Under the pieces are notes generated by a model that saw only the letters and a list, made by a program, of their open reading frames with translations, was not told the origin of the DNA and did not search any database. A DNA stretch of 6,441 nt from Prevotellaceae bacterium (GTDB lineage Bacteria > Bacteroidota > Bacteroidia > Bacteroidales > Bacteroidaceae), in NCBI GenBank assembly GCA_030523505.1, contig JAUNIK010000163.1:1-6441 (forward strand), given 5' to 3'. The position numbers were made by a program, and so were the translations under genes. Below, piece by piece: positions 1 to 5,097 of the stretch (positions within the stretch are counted from its first letter, which is position 1; the number at the start of each line of letters is the position of its first letter).

Positions 1-2
1 TA

Positions 3-737
3 ATGGCAAAAGTAAAGATTGAAACAACATTGGGCGATATCGTTGTTCGCCTGTATGACGAGACACCTATCCACCGCGACAATTTCCTGAAACTCGCTGG
101 TGAGGGATATTATGATGGAACAATCTTCCATCGTGTCATCAAAGGTTTTATGATTCAGGGTGGCGATCCAAACAGCCGTGGTGCTGAGATGGGCGTGCCA
201 CTCGGCACTGGTGGTCCGGGCTATACCCTCGAGGCAGAGATAAAGCCAGAACTGTTTCATAAGCGTGGCACCCTTGCTGCAGCCCGTCTGGGCGATGATG
301 CCAACCCAGAGCGCCGTTCTTCGGGCAGCCAGTTCTATATCTCCTGGGGACAGGTGTATAACGATGGTCAGCTGAAGAGCCTGGAGAAGCAGTTGAAGTT
401 GCAGAACGAGCAGCAGGTGTTCAACACCCTCGCCATGCAGCATCGTGAGGAGATAATGAATATGCGCCGCAATCGCGATCGTGCTGGTTTGCAGGCATTG
501 CAGGAACAGCTCATCGCCGAGACACAGGCAAAGGTGAAGGAGATGGGTGGTCTCACTGATGCTCAGAAGGAAGCATATACCACTGTTGGTGGTGTGCCAC
601 ATCTTGATGGTCAATATACAGTCTTCGGCGAGGTTGTGGAAGGTCTCGAAGTGGTGGAGAAGATCCAGGGCGTGAGCACAGTTCCTGTGGATCGTCCCCA
701 GACTGACATCACAATGAAAATGACCGTCGTAGAATAA
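3..737 (+). CDS. Cyclophilin-type peptidyl-prolyl cis-trans isomerase with a helical insert
   Basis: Catalyses cis-trans isomerisation of Xaa-Pro bonds, assisting protein folding. The 244-residue product shows the cyclophilin core: FHRVIKGFMIQGGD at residues 42-55 (R44, F49 and Q52 match human CypA R55, F60 and Q63), SGSQFYI at 107-113, and HLDGQYTVFGEVVEG at 200-214. CypA W121 is replaced by H200. The core is split: about 80 extra residues (roughly 114-193), rich in K, E, Q and R and likely helical or coiled-coil, separate SQFYI from HLDGQ, which are only about ten residues apart in CypA. No signal peptide is seen, so it is probably cytoplasmic. The ATG at 3-5 overlaps a TAA at 1-3; this could be the stop of an upstream gene, but that gene lies outside the window. 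It is not a pathway enzyme. A 27-bp gap with no terminator separates it from kdgK, so read-through is possible. Family call is secure; the role of the insert is unknown. Confidence 0.95.
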   Translation: MAKVKIETTLGDIVVRLYDETPIHRDNFLKLAGEGYYDGTIFHRVIKGFMIQGGDPNSRGAEMGVPLGTGGPGYTLEAEIKPELFHKRGTLAAARLGDDANPERRSSGSQFYISWGQVYNDGQLKSLEKQLKLQNEQQVFNTLAMQHREEIMNMRRNRDRAGLQALQEQLIAETQAKVKEMGGLTDAQKEAYTTVGGVPHLDGQYTVFGEVVEGLEVVEKIQGVSTVPVDRPQTDITMKMTVVE

Positions 738-750
738 GCATATATTCTAC
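729..750. repeat. 8-bp perfect inverted repeat spanning the PPIase stop codon
   Basis: GTAGAATA (729-736) and TATTCTAC (743-750) are perfect reverse complements separated by six bases (AGCATA). The left half overlaps the stop codon at 735-737. The following sequence is A-rich (AAAAAATAAAAG), not T-rich, so it does not fit an intrinsic terminator on the + strand; on the - strand the T-run would precede the hairpin. It could be a dyad operator for a regulator of kdgK or an mRNA 3'-end/processing hairpin. The symmetry is seen directly; function is inference. Confidence 0.45.
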
Positions 751-764
751 AAAAAATAAAAGCT

Positions 765-1787
765 ATGGGAAAGATAATAACATTGGGCGAGATTATGCTC
801 CGCCTGTCGCCTGACGGCAACGATAGATTTGTACAGACCGACCATTTCCGCATCATCCCTGGTGGTGGTGAGGCAAATGTGGCAGTAAGCCTTGCCAACT
901 ACGGTCATGAGGCATTGTTTGTGAGTAAGGTTCCAGCCCACGAGATTGGTCAGATTGCTGTGAACGCAATGCGTAGATATGGTGTCGACACACGATATAT
1001 GGTTCGTGGTGGCGACCGTCTGGGATTGTATTATGCCGAGACTGGTGCGTCGATGCGACCAAGTAAGGTCATCTACGACCGTGCGCACTCTTCGATAGCC
1101 GAGGCGAGTCCTGAGGATTTCGACTTTGACGCAATCATGGACAGTGCCGACTGGTTCCATTGGTCGGGCATCACGCCTGCTGTTTCTGATAAGGCGGCTG
1201 AGTTGACCCGTCTGGCATGCGAGGCGGCAAAGCGTCACGGAATGACCGTGAGTTGCGACCTTAACTTCCGTAAGAAGTTGTGGACCTCGGAGAAGGCAAT
1301 ATCTGTGATGCGCCCTCTGATGCAGTATGTTGATGTGTGCATTGGCAATGAGGAAGATGCCCAACTTTGTCTTGGATTCAAGCCCGATGCAGATGTAGAG
1401 GGTGGCAAGACTGATGCCAGTGGCTATCACCGCATCTTTGAGCAGATGGCACAGGAGTTTGGGTTCAAGTATGTTGTCTCGACACTCCGCGAATCGTTCT
1501 CTGCAACGCACAACGGATGGAAGGCTCTCATCTACAACGGACAGGAGTTCTACGAGTCGAAGCGTTATGACATCAACCCTATCATCGACCGTGTCGGTGG
1601 TGGCGACTCGTTCTCAGGTGGTCTTATCCACGGTCTTCTCACCAAACCTACACAGGGCGAGGCATTGGAGTTTGCAGTGGCTGCATCGGCATTGAAGCAC
1701 ACTGTGAACGGCGACTTCAACCTTGTGAGCGAGGCAGAAGTGGAAGCCCTGGTCGGCGGCAGCGCCAATGGTAGGGTGCAGAGGTAA
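765..1787 (+). CDS. kdgK: 2-dehydro-3-deoxygluconokinase (KDG kinase), PfkB family
   Basis: Phosphorylates 2-keto-3-deoxygluconate with ATP to KDPG, the step between UxuA and Eda in hexuronate breakdown. The 340-residue protein is full length for the PfkB/ribokinase family. It starts MGKIITLGEIMLRLSP, has the substrate-side glycine motif PGGGEANVA at residues 32-40, and has the C-terminal PfkB signature DRVGGGDSFSGG at 275-286, with D281 as the expected catalytic base in the anion hole. The usual GAGD reads GGGD here. The C terminus GRVQR resembles other Bacteroidota KdgK proteins as I recall them. The ATG at 765 is preceded by an A-rich leader rather than a Shine-Dalgarno sequence, as is common in this phylum. 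Fructokinase or another sugar kinase is the alternative from family alone, but four neighbouring hexuronate genes make KDG the likely substrate. It is the first pathway gene here, 27 bp after the isomerase gene. Confidence 0.93.
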   Translation: MGKIITLGEIMLRLSPDGNDRFVQTDHFRIIPGGGEANVAVSLANYGHEALFVSKVPAHEIGQIAVNAMRRYGVDTRYMVRGGDRLGLYYAETGASMRPSKVIYDRAHSSIAEASPEDFDFDAIMDSADWFHWSGITPAVSDKAAELTRLACEAAKRHGMTVSCDLNFRKKLWTSEKAISVMRPLMQYVDVCIGNEEDAQLCLGFKPDADVEGGKTDASGYHRIFEQMAQEFGFKYVVSTLRESFSATHNGWKALIYNGQEFYESKRYDINPIIDRVGGGDSFSGGLIHGLLTKPTQGEALEFAVAASALKHTVNGDFNLVSEAEVEALVGGSANGRVQR

Positions 1788-1801
1788 GTTCCCCCCCGAA
1801 G

Positions 1802-1852
1802 CCTCACCCCCAGCCCCTCTCCAAAAGAGAGGGGAGACCATCCGGGGGAGGG
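1802..1852 (+). repeat. GC-rich hairpin repeat, single copy downstream of kdgK
   Basis: Begins CCTCACCCCCAGCCCC and contains CCCCTCTC (1814-1821) / GAGAGGGG (1827-1834) around a CAAAA loop, then GAGACCATCCGGGGGAGGG. The same sequence occurs in reverse complement at 4986-5040, near-identical apart from the hairpin loop/stem tip and one C in the C-run. No T-tract follows, so it is not a standard terminator. Together with the next two entries it fills the 193-bp gap between kdgK and uxuB. It looks like a dispersed intergenic element; mobility is inferred only from its recurrence. Confidence 0.75.
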
Positions 1853-1929
1853 GAAGTTAAAAGTTATAGTTGGCGGTATCATCCTCTGGCGTCCTATTGC
1901 TTCCTCTAAAATCCTATAAAGTCATCGTT
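1853..1929 (+). repeat. Pre-gene direct repeat, copy A (upstream of uxuB)
   Basis: Runs from GAAGTTAAAAGTTATAGTT to ATAAAGTCATCGTT. It matches copy B (4170-4253): after the shared GAAGTTAAAAGT, copy B has seven extra bases, and the remaining 65 positions differ at five. Its last 38 bases (1891-1928) match copy C (5046-5083) at 35. All copies have the same orientation and lie upstream of a start codon, here 52 bases from the uxuB ATG. TATAGTTG (1865-1872) is one base off the Bacteroidota -7 consensus TAnnTTTG, but I see no good -33 partner, and copy B reads TATAGTTA, so I do not call a promoter. Confidence 0.8.
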
Positions 1930-1979
1930 CTTGGCTGAGCCAAGCGGCAAAGCCGAGCGATCGTCAATTTGAAAAATTG
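1930..1979 (+). repeat. Cluster of three small hairpins abutting the uxuB start
   Basis: Three perfect short stems with 3-base loops follow one another: CTTGGC (1930-1935)/GCCAAG (1939-1944) with loop TGA; CGGC (1945-1948)/GCCG (1952-1955) with loop AAA; and CAATTT (1965-1970)/AAATTG (1974-1979) with loop GAA. The last ends one base before the uxuB ATG at 1981. Reverse-complemented, the middle part reads CGGCTTTGCCGCTTGG, close to CGGCTTTAGCCGCTCGG in the palindromic array at 2933-2949, so the two may belong to one family. In mRNA the third stem could limit ribosome access to the start; that is inference. Confidence 0.6.
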
Positions 1980-1980
1980 T

Positions 1981-2793
1981 ATGGCTGATTTATTTAATAT
2001 TAAAAACAAAGTTGTCGTAATCACCGGTGGAACGGGTGTTCTCGGAAAGGCTATCTCGGCTTATCTTGCTGAGGAGGGTGCCAAGGTGGTTATCATGGGT
2101 CGCAATGCCGAGAAGGGTAATGCGATTGCCGAAGAAATATGCAAAAAGGGTGGTGAGGCTATGTTCCTTACTACCGATGTAATGAACAAAGAAGTGCTGG
2201 AACAGAACCTTGCCGATGTCCTGGCTAAATACGGTCGTGTTGATGTGCTTCTCAATGGAGCCGGAGGAAACATGCCGGGGGCTACTATTGCGCCCGACAA
2301 GACCTTCTTCGACCTCCAGCCTGAGGCTATCGAACAGGTGATGAACCTCAACCTCATCGGTACGATACTCCCTACACAGGTGTTCCTCAAACCAATGACG
2401 GAGCAGGGCGAGGGTGCCATCGTGAACTTCTCATCAATGTCGGCATTCCGTCCTCTCACACGAGTGGCTGGATATGGAGTGGCAAAGGCTGGCGTGAGCA
2501 ACTTCACAGCATATATGGCAACAGAAGTAGCGAAGAAGTTCACTCCGAAGATTCGCGTCAACGCCATTGCACCTGGGTTCTTCCTCACAGAGCAGAACCG
2601 CTCGCTGCTCACCAACCCTGACGGTTCGTGGACAGAGCGCGGACAGCATATCATCCAGCAGACTCCGATGGGCAGAATGGGTAGCCCTGAGGAACTCTGC
2701 GGCACAATACATTATCTCATCAGCGACGCATCACAGTTCGTCACAGGTACTGTGGCTGTTGTCGATGGCGGGTTTAACGTTTTTAGTATTTGA
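1981..2793 (+). CDS. uxuB: D-mannonate oxidoreductase (fructuronate reductase), SDR type
   Basis: Interconverts D-fructuronate and D-mannonate with a nicotinamide cofactor, second step of glucuronate breakdown. The 270-residue protein is a classical short-chain dehydrogenase/reductase: cofactor loop TGGTGVLG at 15-22, NGAGG at 92-96, N124 in the helix-4 region, serine near S152, the YxxxK pair Y165/K169, and PGFFLTEQNR at 199-207. It is unrelated to the roughly 486-residue polyol-type UxuB of E. coli but of the kind found as UxuB in Bacillus. The ATG at 1981 is chosen because MADLFNIKNKVVVITGG fits SDR N termini; a TTG at 1969 would add four residues encoded inside a hairpin. It lies between kdgK and uxuA, separated from both by repeat-filled gaps. 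SDR membership is certain; the mannonate assignment depends on context, and a gluconate 5-dehydrogenase-like activity is the main alternative. Confidence 0.87.
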   Translation: MADLFNIKNKVVVITGGTGVLGKAISAYLAEEGAKVVIMGRNAEKGNAIAEEICKKGGEAMFLTTDVMNKEVLEQNLADVLAKYGRVDVLLNGAGGNMPGATIAPDKTFFDLQPEAIEQVMNLNLIGTILPTQVFLKPMTEQGEGAIVNFSSMSAFRPLTRVAGYGVAKAGVSNFTAYMATEVAKKFTPKIRVNAIAPGFFLTEQNRSLLTNPDGSWTERGQHIIQQTPMGRMGSPEELCGTIHYLISDASQFVTGTVAVVDGGFNVFSI

Positions 2794-2804
2794 TACAATT
2801 TTTT

Positions 2805-2969
2805 CAAGTTGCCTGTCGGCAAGAAATCTTGGCCCTCTTACGAGGGGAAATATGAGCCCACTGCGTGGGGAAATCTATAAATAGAAATATTTCCCAAAAT
2901 AGGATTTCCAAGCGTAGCGCCAATAATATTTCCGGCTTTAGCCGCTCGGATTTCTCGCGCAGCGACTTG
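2805..2969. repeat. Palindromic array of six small hairpins in the uxuB-uxuA gap
   Basis: An imperfect palindrome whose ends are CAAGT (2805-2809) and ACTTG (2965-2969), centred on the perfect palindrome GAAATATTTC (2884-2893). Left-arm hairpins: TTGCC/GGCAA (2809-2822), CCCTC/GAGGG (2833-2846), CCCAC/GTGGG (2857-2869), each followed by GAAAT and spaced exactly 24 nt start to start. Right-arm hairpins: GCG/CGC (2912-2920), CGGC/GCCG (2933-2944), TCGC/GCGA (2955-2965), each near ATTTC, the complement of GAAAT. Reverse-complemented, the right arm aligns hairpin by hairpin with the left, yet the stem sequences differ while pairing is kept. It occupies most of the 212-bp gap. No ORF or transposase is inside. 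It could be a MITE/REP-like element or an mRNA processing or stabilising structure. Confidence 0.8.
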
Positions 2970-3005
2970 ATAACCAAAGCATTCAAACATGTAAAAGTTG
3001 AATAT

Positions 3006-4193
3006 ATGATTCTAAGCAAGAAGAGTTTCCGTTGGTATGGTCCCAACGACCCGGTGTCGTTGAACGACATAGCACAGGCTGGTTGCACGGATGTGGTGAC
3101 AGCCTTGCATCATATCCCTAACGGCGAGGTATGGACCGTCGAGGAGATTGAGAAACGAAAGAAGATTGTTGCCGATGCCGGATTGGTATGGTCAACGGTC
3201 GAGAGCGTGCCTGTTCACGAGCATATCAAGACCCAGACGGGCGAATACCAGAAATATATCGACAACTACAAGGAGAGCCTCCGCAACCTGGGCAAGTGTG
3301 GTGTCACTATCGTCACCTATAACTTCATGCCAGTGTTGGACTGGACCCGCACAAACCTCGCCTATGAGATGCCCGACGGCAGTAAGGCGCTGCGCTTTGA
3401 GAGGGCCGCATATATGGCGTTCGACCTCTTTATGTTGAAGCGTCCGGGAGCCGAACAGGAATATTCTGCCGAGGACATAGCAAAGGCGAAGGCACGCTAT
3501 GATCAGATGGACGAGGCTGAACGCGAGTTGATAACGCGTAACATCATTGCCGGTCTTCCGGGGTCGGAGGAGAGCTTCACCATCGAGCAGTTGCAGAAGG
3601 AGCTCGACCGCTATGCTGACATCACTCCTGAGCAGTTACGCGCGAACCTTATATATTTCCTGCGTGAGGTTTGTCCTGTGGCAGAGGAGGCTGGCGTGAG
3701 ACTGGTTATTCATCCTGACGACCCACCGATGTCTATTCTTGGTTTGCCACGAATAATGTCGTGTGCTGATGACTTCCGTGCGTTGATAGAGGCTGTTCCA
3801 AGTCCTGCCAATGGGTTGTGCCTCTGTACCGGTTCGTTAGGCGTGTCGCCTGACAACGACCTCCCAGCTATGATGCGTGAGTTTGGCGACAGAGTACATT
3901 TCGTTCATCTGCGTTCCACCCAGCGTGATGCCGAGGGCAACTTCCACGAGGCAAACCACCTCGAGGGTGATGTGCCGATGTATGAGGTGATGAAAGCCTT
4001 CCTTGAAGTCATGCAGAAACGTGGTGAGAGCATCGTGATGCGCCCTGACCACGGTCATCAGATGTGCGACGACCTGAAGAAGAAAACCAACCCAGGCTAT
4101 TCGTGCATCGGCCGCCTCCGCGGCCTCGCCGAACTCAGAGGACTGGAAATGGGAATAAGCCTCGGAGAGGAAGTTAAAAGTGAAACGTTATAG
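3006..4193 (+). CDS. uxuA: Mannonate dehydratase
   Basis: Dehydrates D-mannonate to 2-keto-3-deoxygluconate, a metal-dependent cytoplasmic step. The 395-residue protein matches the length of E. coli UxuA (about 394). It has the family N terminus [14 protein letters not shown] at 9-22 and [13 protein letters not shown] at 31-43. Expected metal ligands, by comparison with the His-Cys-His-Asp set of the Streptococcus enzyme, are H236 (HPDDPP), C274 (LCTGSLG), H301 (VHLRS) and D348 (RPDHG). The ATG at 3006 is chosen because homology begins there; the frame stays open upstream to an ATG at 2865, but that would add 47 residues translated through the hairpin array. The leader (GTAAAAGTTGAAT) is A-rich, without Shine-Dalgarno. 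The last eight residues (EEVKSETL) and the stop fall in repeat sequence shared with 1853-1871, unlike the usual family ending. The assignment is secure. Confidence 0.96.
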   Translation: MILSKKSFRWYGPNDPVSLNDIAQAGCTDVVTALHHIPNGEVWTVEEIEKRKKIVADAGLVWSTVESVPVHEHIKTQTGEYQKYIDNYKESLRNLGKCGVTIVTYNFMPVLDWTRTNLAYEMPDGSKALRFERAAYMAFDLFMLKRPGAEQEYSAEDIAKAKARYDQMDEAERELITRNIIAGLPGSEESFTIEQLQKELDRYADITPEQLRANLIYFLREVCPVAEEAGVRLVIHPDDPPMSILGLPRIMSCADDFRALIEAVPSPANGLCLCTGSLGVSPDNDLPAMMREFGDRVHFVHLRSTQRDAEGNFHEANHLEGDVPMYEVMKAFLEVMQKRGESIVMRPDHGHQMCDDLKKKTNPGYSCIGRLRGLAELRGLEMGISLGEEVKSETL

Positions 4194-4253
4194 TTAGCGA
4201 TAGCATCCTCTGGCTTCCTATTGCTTCCTCTAAAATCCTATATAGTCATCGTT
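4170..4253 (+). repeat. Pre-gene direct repeat, copy B (overlaps uxuA 3' end, upstream of eda)
   Basis: Begins GAAGTTAAAAGT inside uxuA and ends ATATAGTCATCGTT, ten bases before the eda ATG. Compared with copy A (1853-1929) it carries an extra GAAACGT and five substitutions in the following 65 bases. The uxuA stop (TAG, 4191-4193) lies within the shared TATAGTT. This copy lacks the full GC-rich hairpin that accompanies copies A and C. With the ten bases to the eda start it makes up the whole 70-bp uxuA-eda gap; no terminator is seen. Confidence 0.8.
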
Positions 4254-4263
4254 AAGAACCTTT

Positions 4264-4920
4264 ATGAAATTCGACAAAATATCAGTATTGCAGAAGATGG
4301 GTGCTACCCGTGTGGTGCCGGTGTTCTATCATAAGGACGCCGAGGTCGCAAAGCAGGTCGTCAAGGCTTGCTACGAGGGTGGTGTCCGTGCGTTTGAGTT
4401 CACCAACCGTGGTGACTTCGCCCATGAGGTGTTTGCCTCAGTAATGAAATTCGTTCGTCAGGAGTGTCCTGAACTCGCCCTCGGTGTGGGTTCTATCGTT
4501 GATGCCCCTACGGCAGTGTTGTACATGCAGATGGGAGCCGACTTCGTTGTCGGTCCACTGTTCAATCCGGAGGTGGCAAAGGTGTGCAACCGCCGCTGTG
4601 TGCCTTACACCCCAGGCTGTGGCACCGTCAGTGAGGTGGGACAGGCTCAGGAGATGGGCTGCGACCTCATCAAGGTGTTCCCAGGCGATGTCCTCGGTCC
4701 AAAGTTCGTCAAGGGCTTGATGGCACCAATGCCTTGGACAAAGCTCATGGTCACTGGTGGTGTAGAACCAACAGCCGAGAACCTTTCCGCATGGAAGAAA
4801 GCCGGTGTATATTGCGTCGGTATGGGTTCAAAGCTCTTCCCGAAGGATAGGGTAGAATCCCAGGACTGGACGTATATCTCCGACAAATGTAAGGAGAGCA
4901 TCAAGAGCCTCACCCCCTAG
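4264..4920 (+). CDS. eda: KDPG (2-keto-3-deoxy-6-phosphogluconate) aldolase
   Basis: Cleaves KDPG to pyruvate and glyceraldehyde-3-phosphate, the last step of the pathway, through a Schiff-base lysine. The 218-residue TIM-barrel class I aldolase is of normal family length. Visible motifs are VVPVFY at 17-22, [12 protein letters not shown] at 39-50 with catalytic E45 and R49, [11 protein letters not shown] at 74-84, PGCGTVSE at 117-124, the Schiff-base K137 in LIKVFPGD at 135-142, and the phosphate-side VTGGV at 163-167. The ATG at 4264 follows AAGAACCTTT, with no clear ribosome binding motif. The last codons (SLTP) and the TAG stop lie within a CCTCACCCCC-type repeat (4909 onward), suggesting that the original 3' end was replaced. 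A 4-hydroxy-2-oxoglutarate aldolase activity is possible in this family, but KDPG fits the neighbours best. Confidence 0.93.
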   Translation: MKFDKISVLQKMGATRVVPVFYHKDAEVAKQVVKACYEGGVRAFEFTNRGDFAHEVFASVMKFVRQECPELALGVGSIVDAPTAVLYMQMGADFVVGPLFNPEVAKVCNRRCVPYTPGCGTVSEVGQAQEMGCDLIKVFPGDVLGPKFVKGLMAPMPWTKLMVTGGVEPTAENLSAWKKAGVYCVGMGSKLFPKDRVESQDWTYISDKCKESIKSLTP

Positions 4921-5040
4921 CCCGAAGGGCTCTTCCCCCTCTCCCACAAGGAGAGGGGAGTGAAATGCCTCGTCATCGTTAATCCTCCCTCCCCCGGATG
5001 GTCTCCCCTCTCCTTGTGGGAGAGGGGCTGGGGGGTGAGG
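4909..5040. repeat. GC-rich inverted repeat pair between eda and uxaC
   Basis: The left arm starts CCTCACCCCCTAGCCC and holds stem CCCCTCTCC (4936-4944)/GGAGAGGGG (4950-4958), loop CACAA. The right arm holds CCCCTCTCC (5005-5013)/GGAGAGGGG (5019-5027), loop TTGTG, and ends GGGGGGTGAGG at 5040. The arms are reverse complements except for about 15 extra bases on the left that form part of another small hairpin, AGCCC (4919-4923)/GGGCT (4927-4931). The region between the arms includes GTCATCGTT (4972-4980), the ending of the pre-gene repeat. The right half (4986-5040) is the reverse complement of 1802-1852. The left arm covers the eda stop. No T-tract follows the stems. With copy C it fills most of the 177-bp gap. 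Confidence 0.8.
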
Positions 5041-5045
5041 CTATC

Positions 5046-5083
5046 TTCCTCTTGCTTCCTCTATAATCCTATAAAGTCATCGT
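5046..5083 (+). repeat. Pre-gene direct repeat, copy C (upstream of uxaC)
   Basis: A shortened copy of the repeat at 1853-1929 and 4170-4253, matching 35 of 38 bases of 1891-1928 and ending ATAAAGTCATCGT, 14 bases before the uxaC ATG. It directly follows the GC-rich inverted pair, the same order (GC-rich hairpin, then this repeat) seen before uxuB. No promoter consensus or Shine-Dalgarno sequence is evident in it. Confidence 0.75.
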
Positions 5084-5097
5084 CTTTCTAATTGCCT

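Noticed and set aside
747..1511. Open frame of 254 codons on the - strand opposite kdgK
   Set aside because: Shadow of kdgK; the translation is Cys/His/Arg-rich without recognisable motifs. The same applies to 2061-2705 opposite uxuB.
1865..1872. Bacteroidota-type promoter (TATAGTTG near -7 consensus TAnnTTTG) before uxuB
   Set aside because: One mismatch to the -7 element, no matching -33 box at the right distance, and the motif is not kept in copy B.
1930..1979. tRNA or small structured RNA gene
   Set aside because: The stems are separate 3-base-loop hairpins with no cloverleaf, anticodon arm or T-loop consensus.
1969..1980. TTG start for uxuB
   Set aside because: It would add only MKNC and lies in a hairpin; the ATG at 1981 gives a typical SDR N terminus.
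2805..2969. CRISPR array
   Set aside because: The constant part is only about five bases, the variable parts are self-complementary stems, the arms are inverted, and no cas gene is present.
2981..3003. ATTCAA...TTGAAT inverted repeat just before uxuA
   Set aside because: A 6-bp A/T-rich stem with an 11-base spacer is expected by chance in such leaders; no supporting evidence for an operator.
2865..3005. Upstream ATG extending uxuA by 47 residues
   Set aside because: The extension is translated through the hairpin array and has no family homology; UxuA homology begins at the ATG at 3006 and gives the normal length.
4936..5027. Intrinsic terminators formed by the GC-rich stems between eda and uxaC
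   Set aside because: Neither stem is followed by a T-run, and the same element sits between other co-directional genes; a termination role cannot be supported from sequence.
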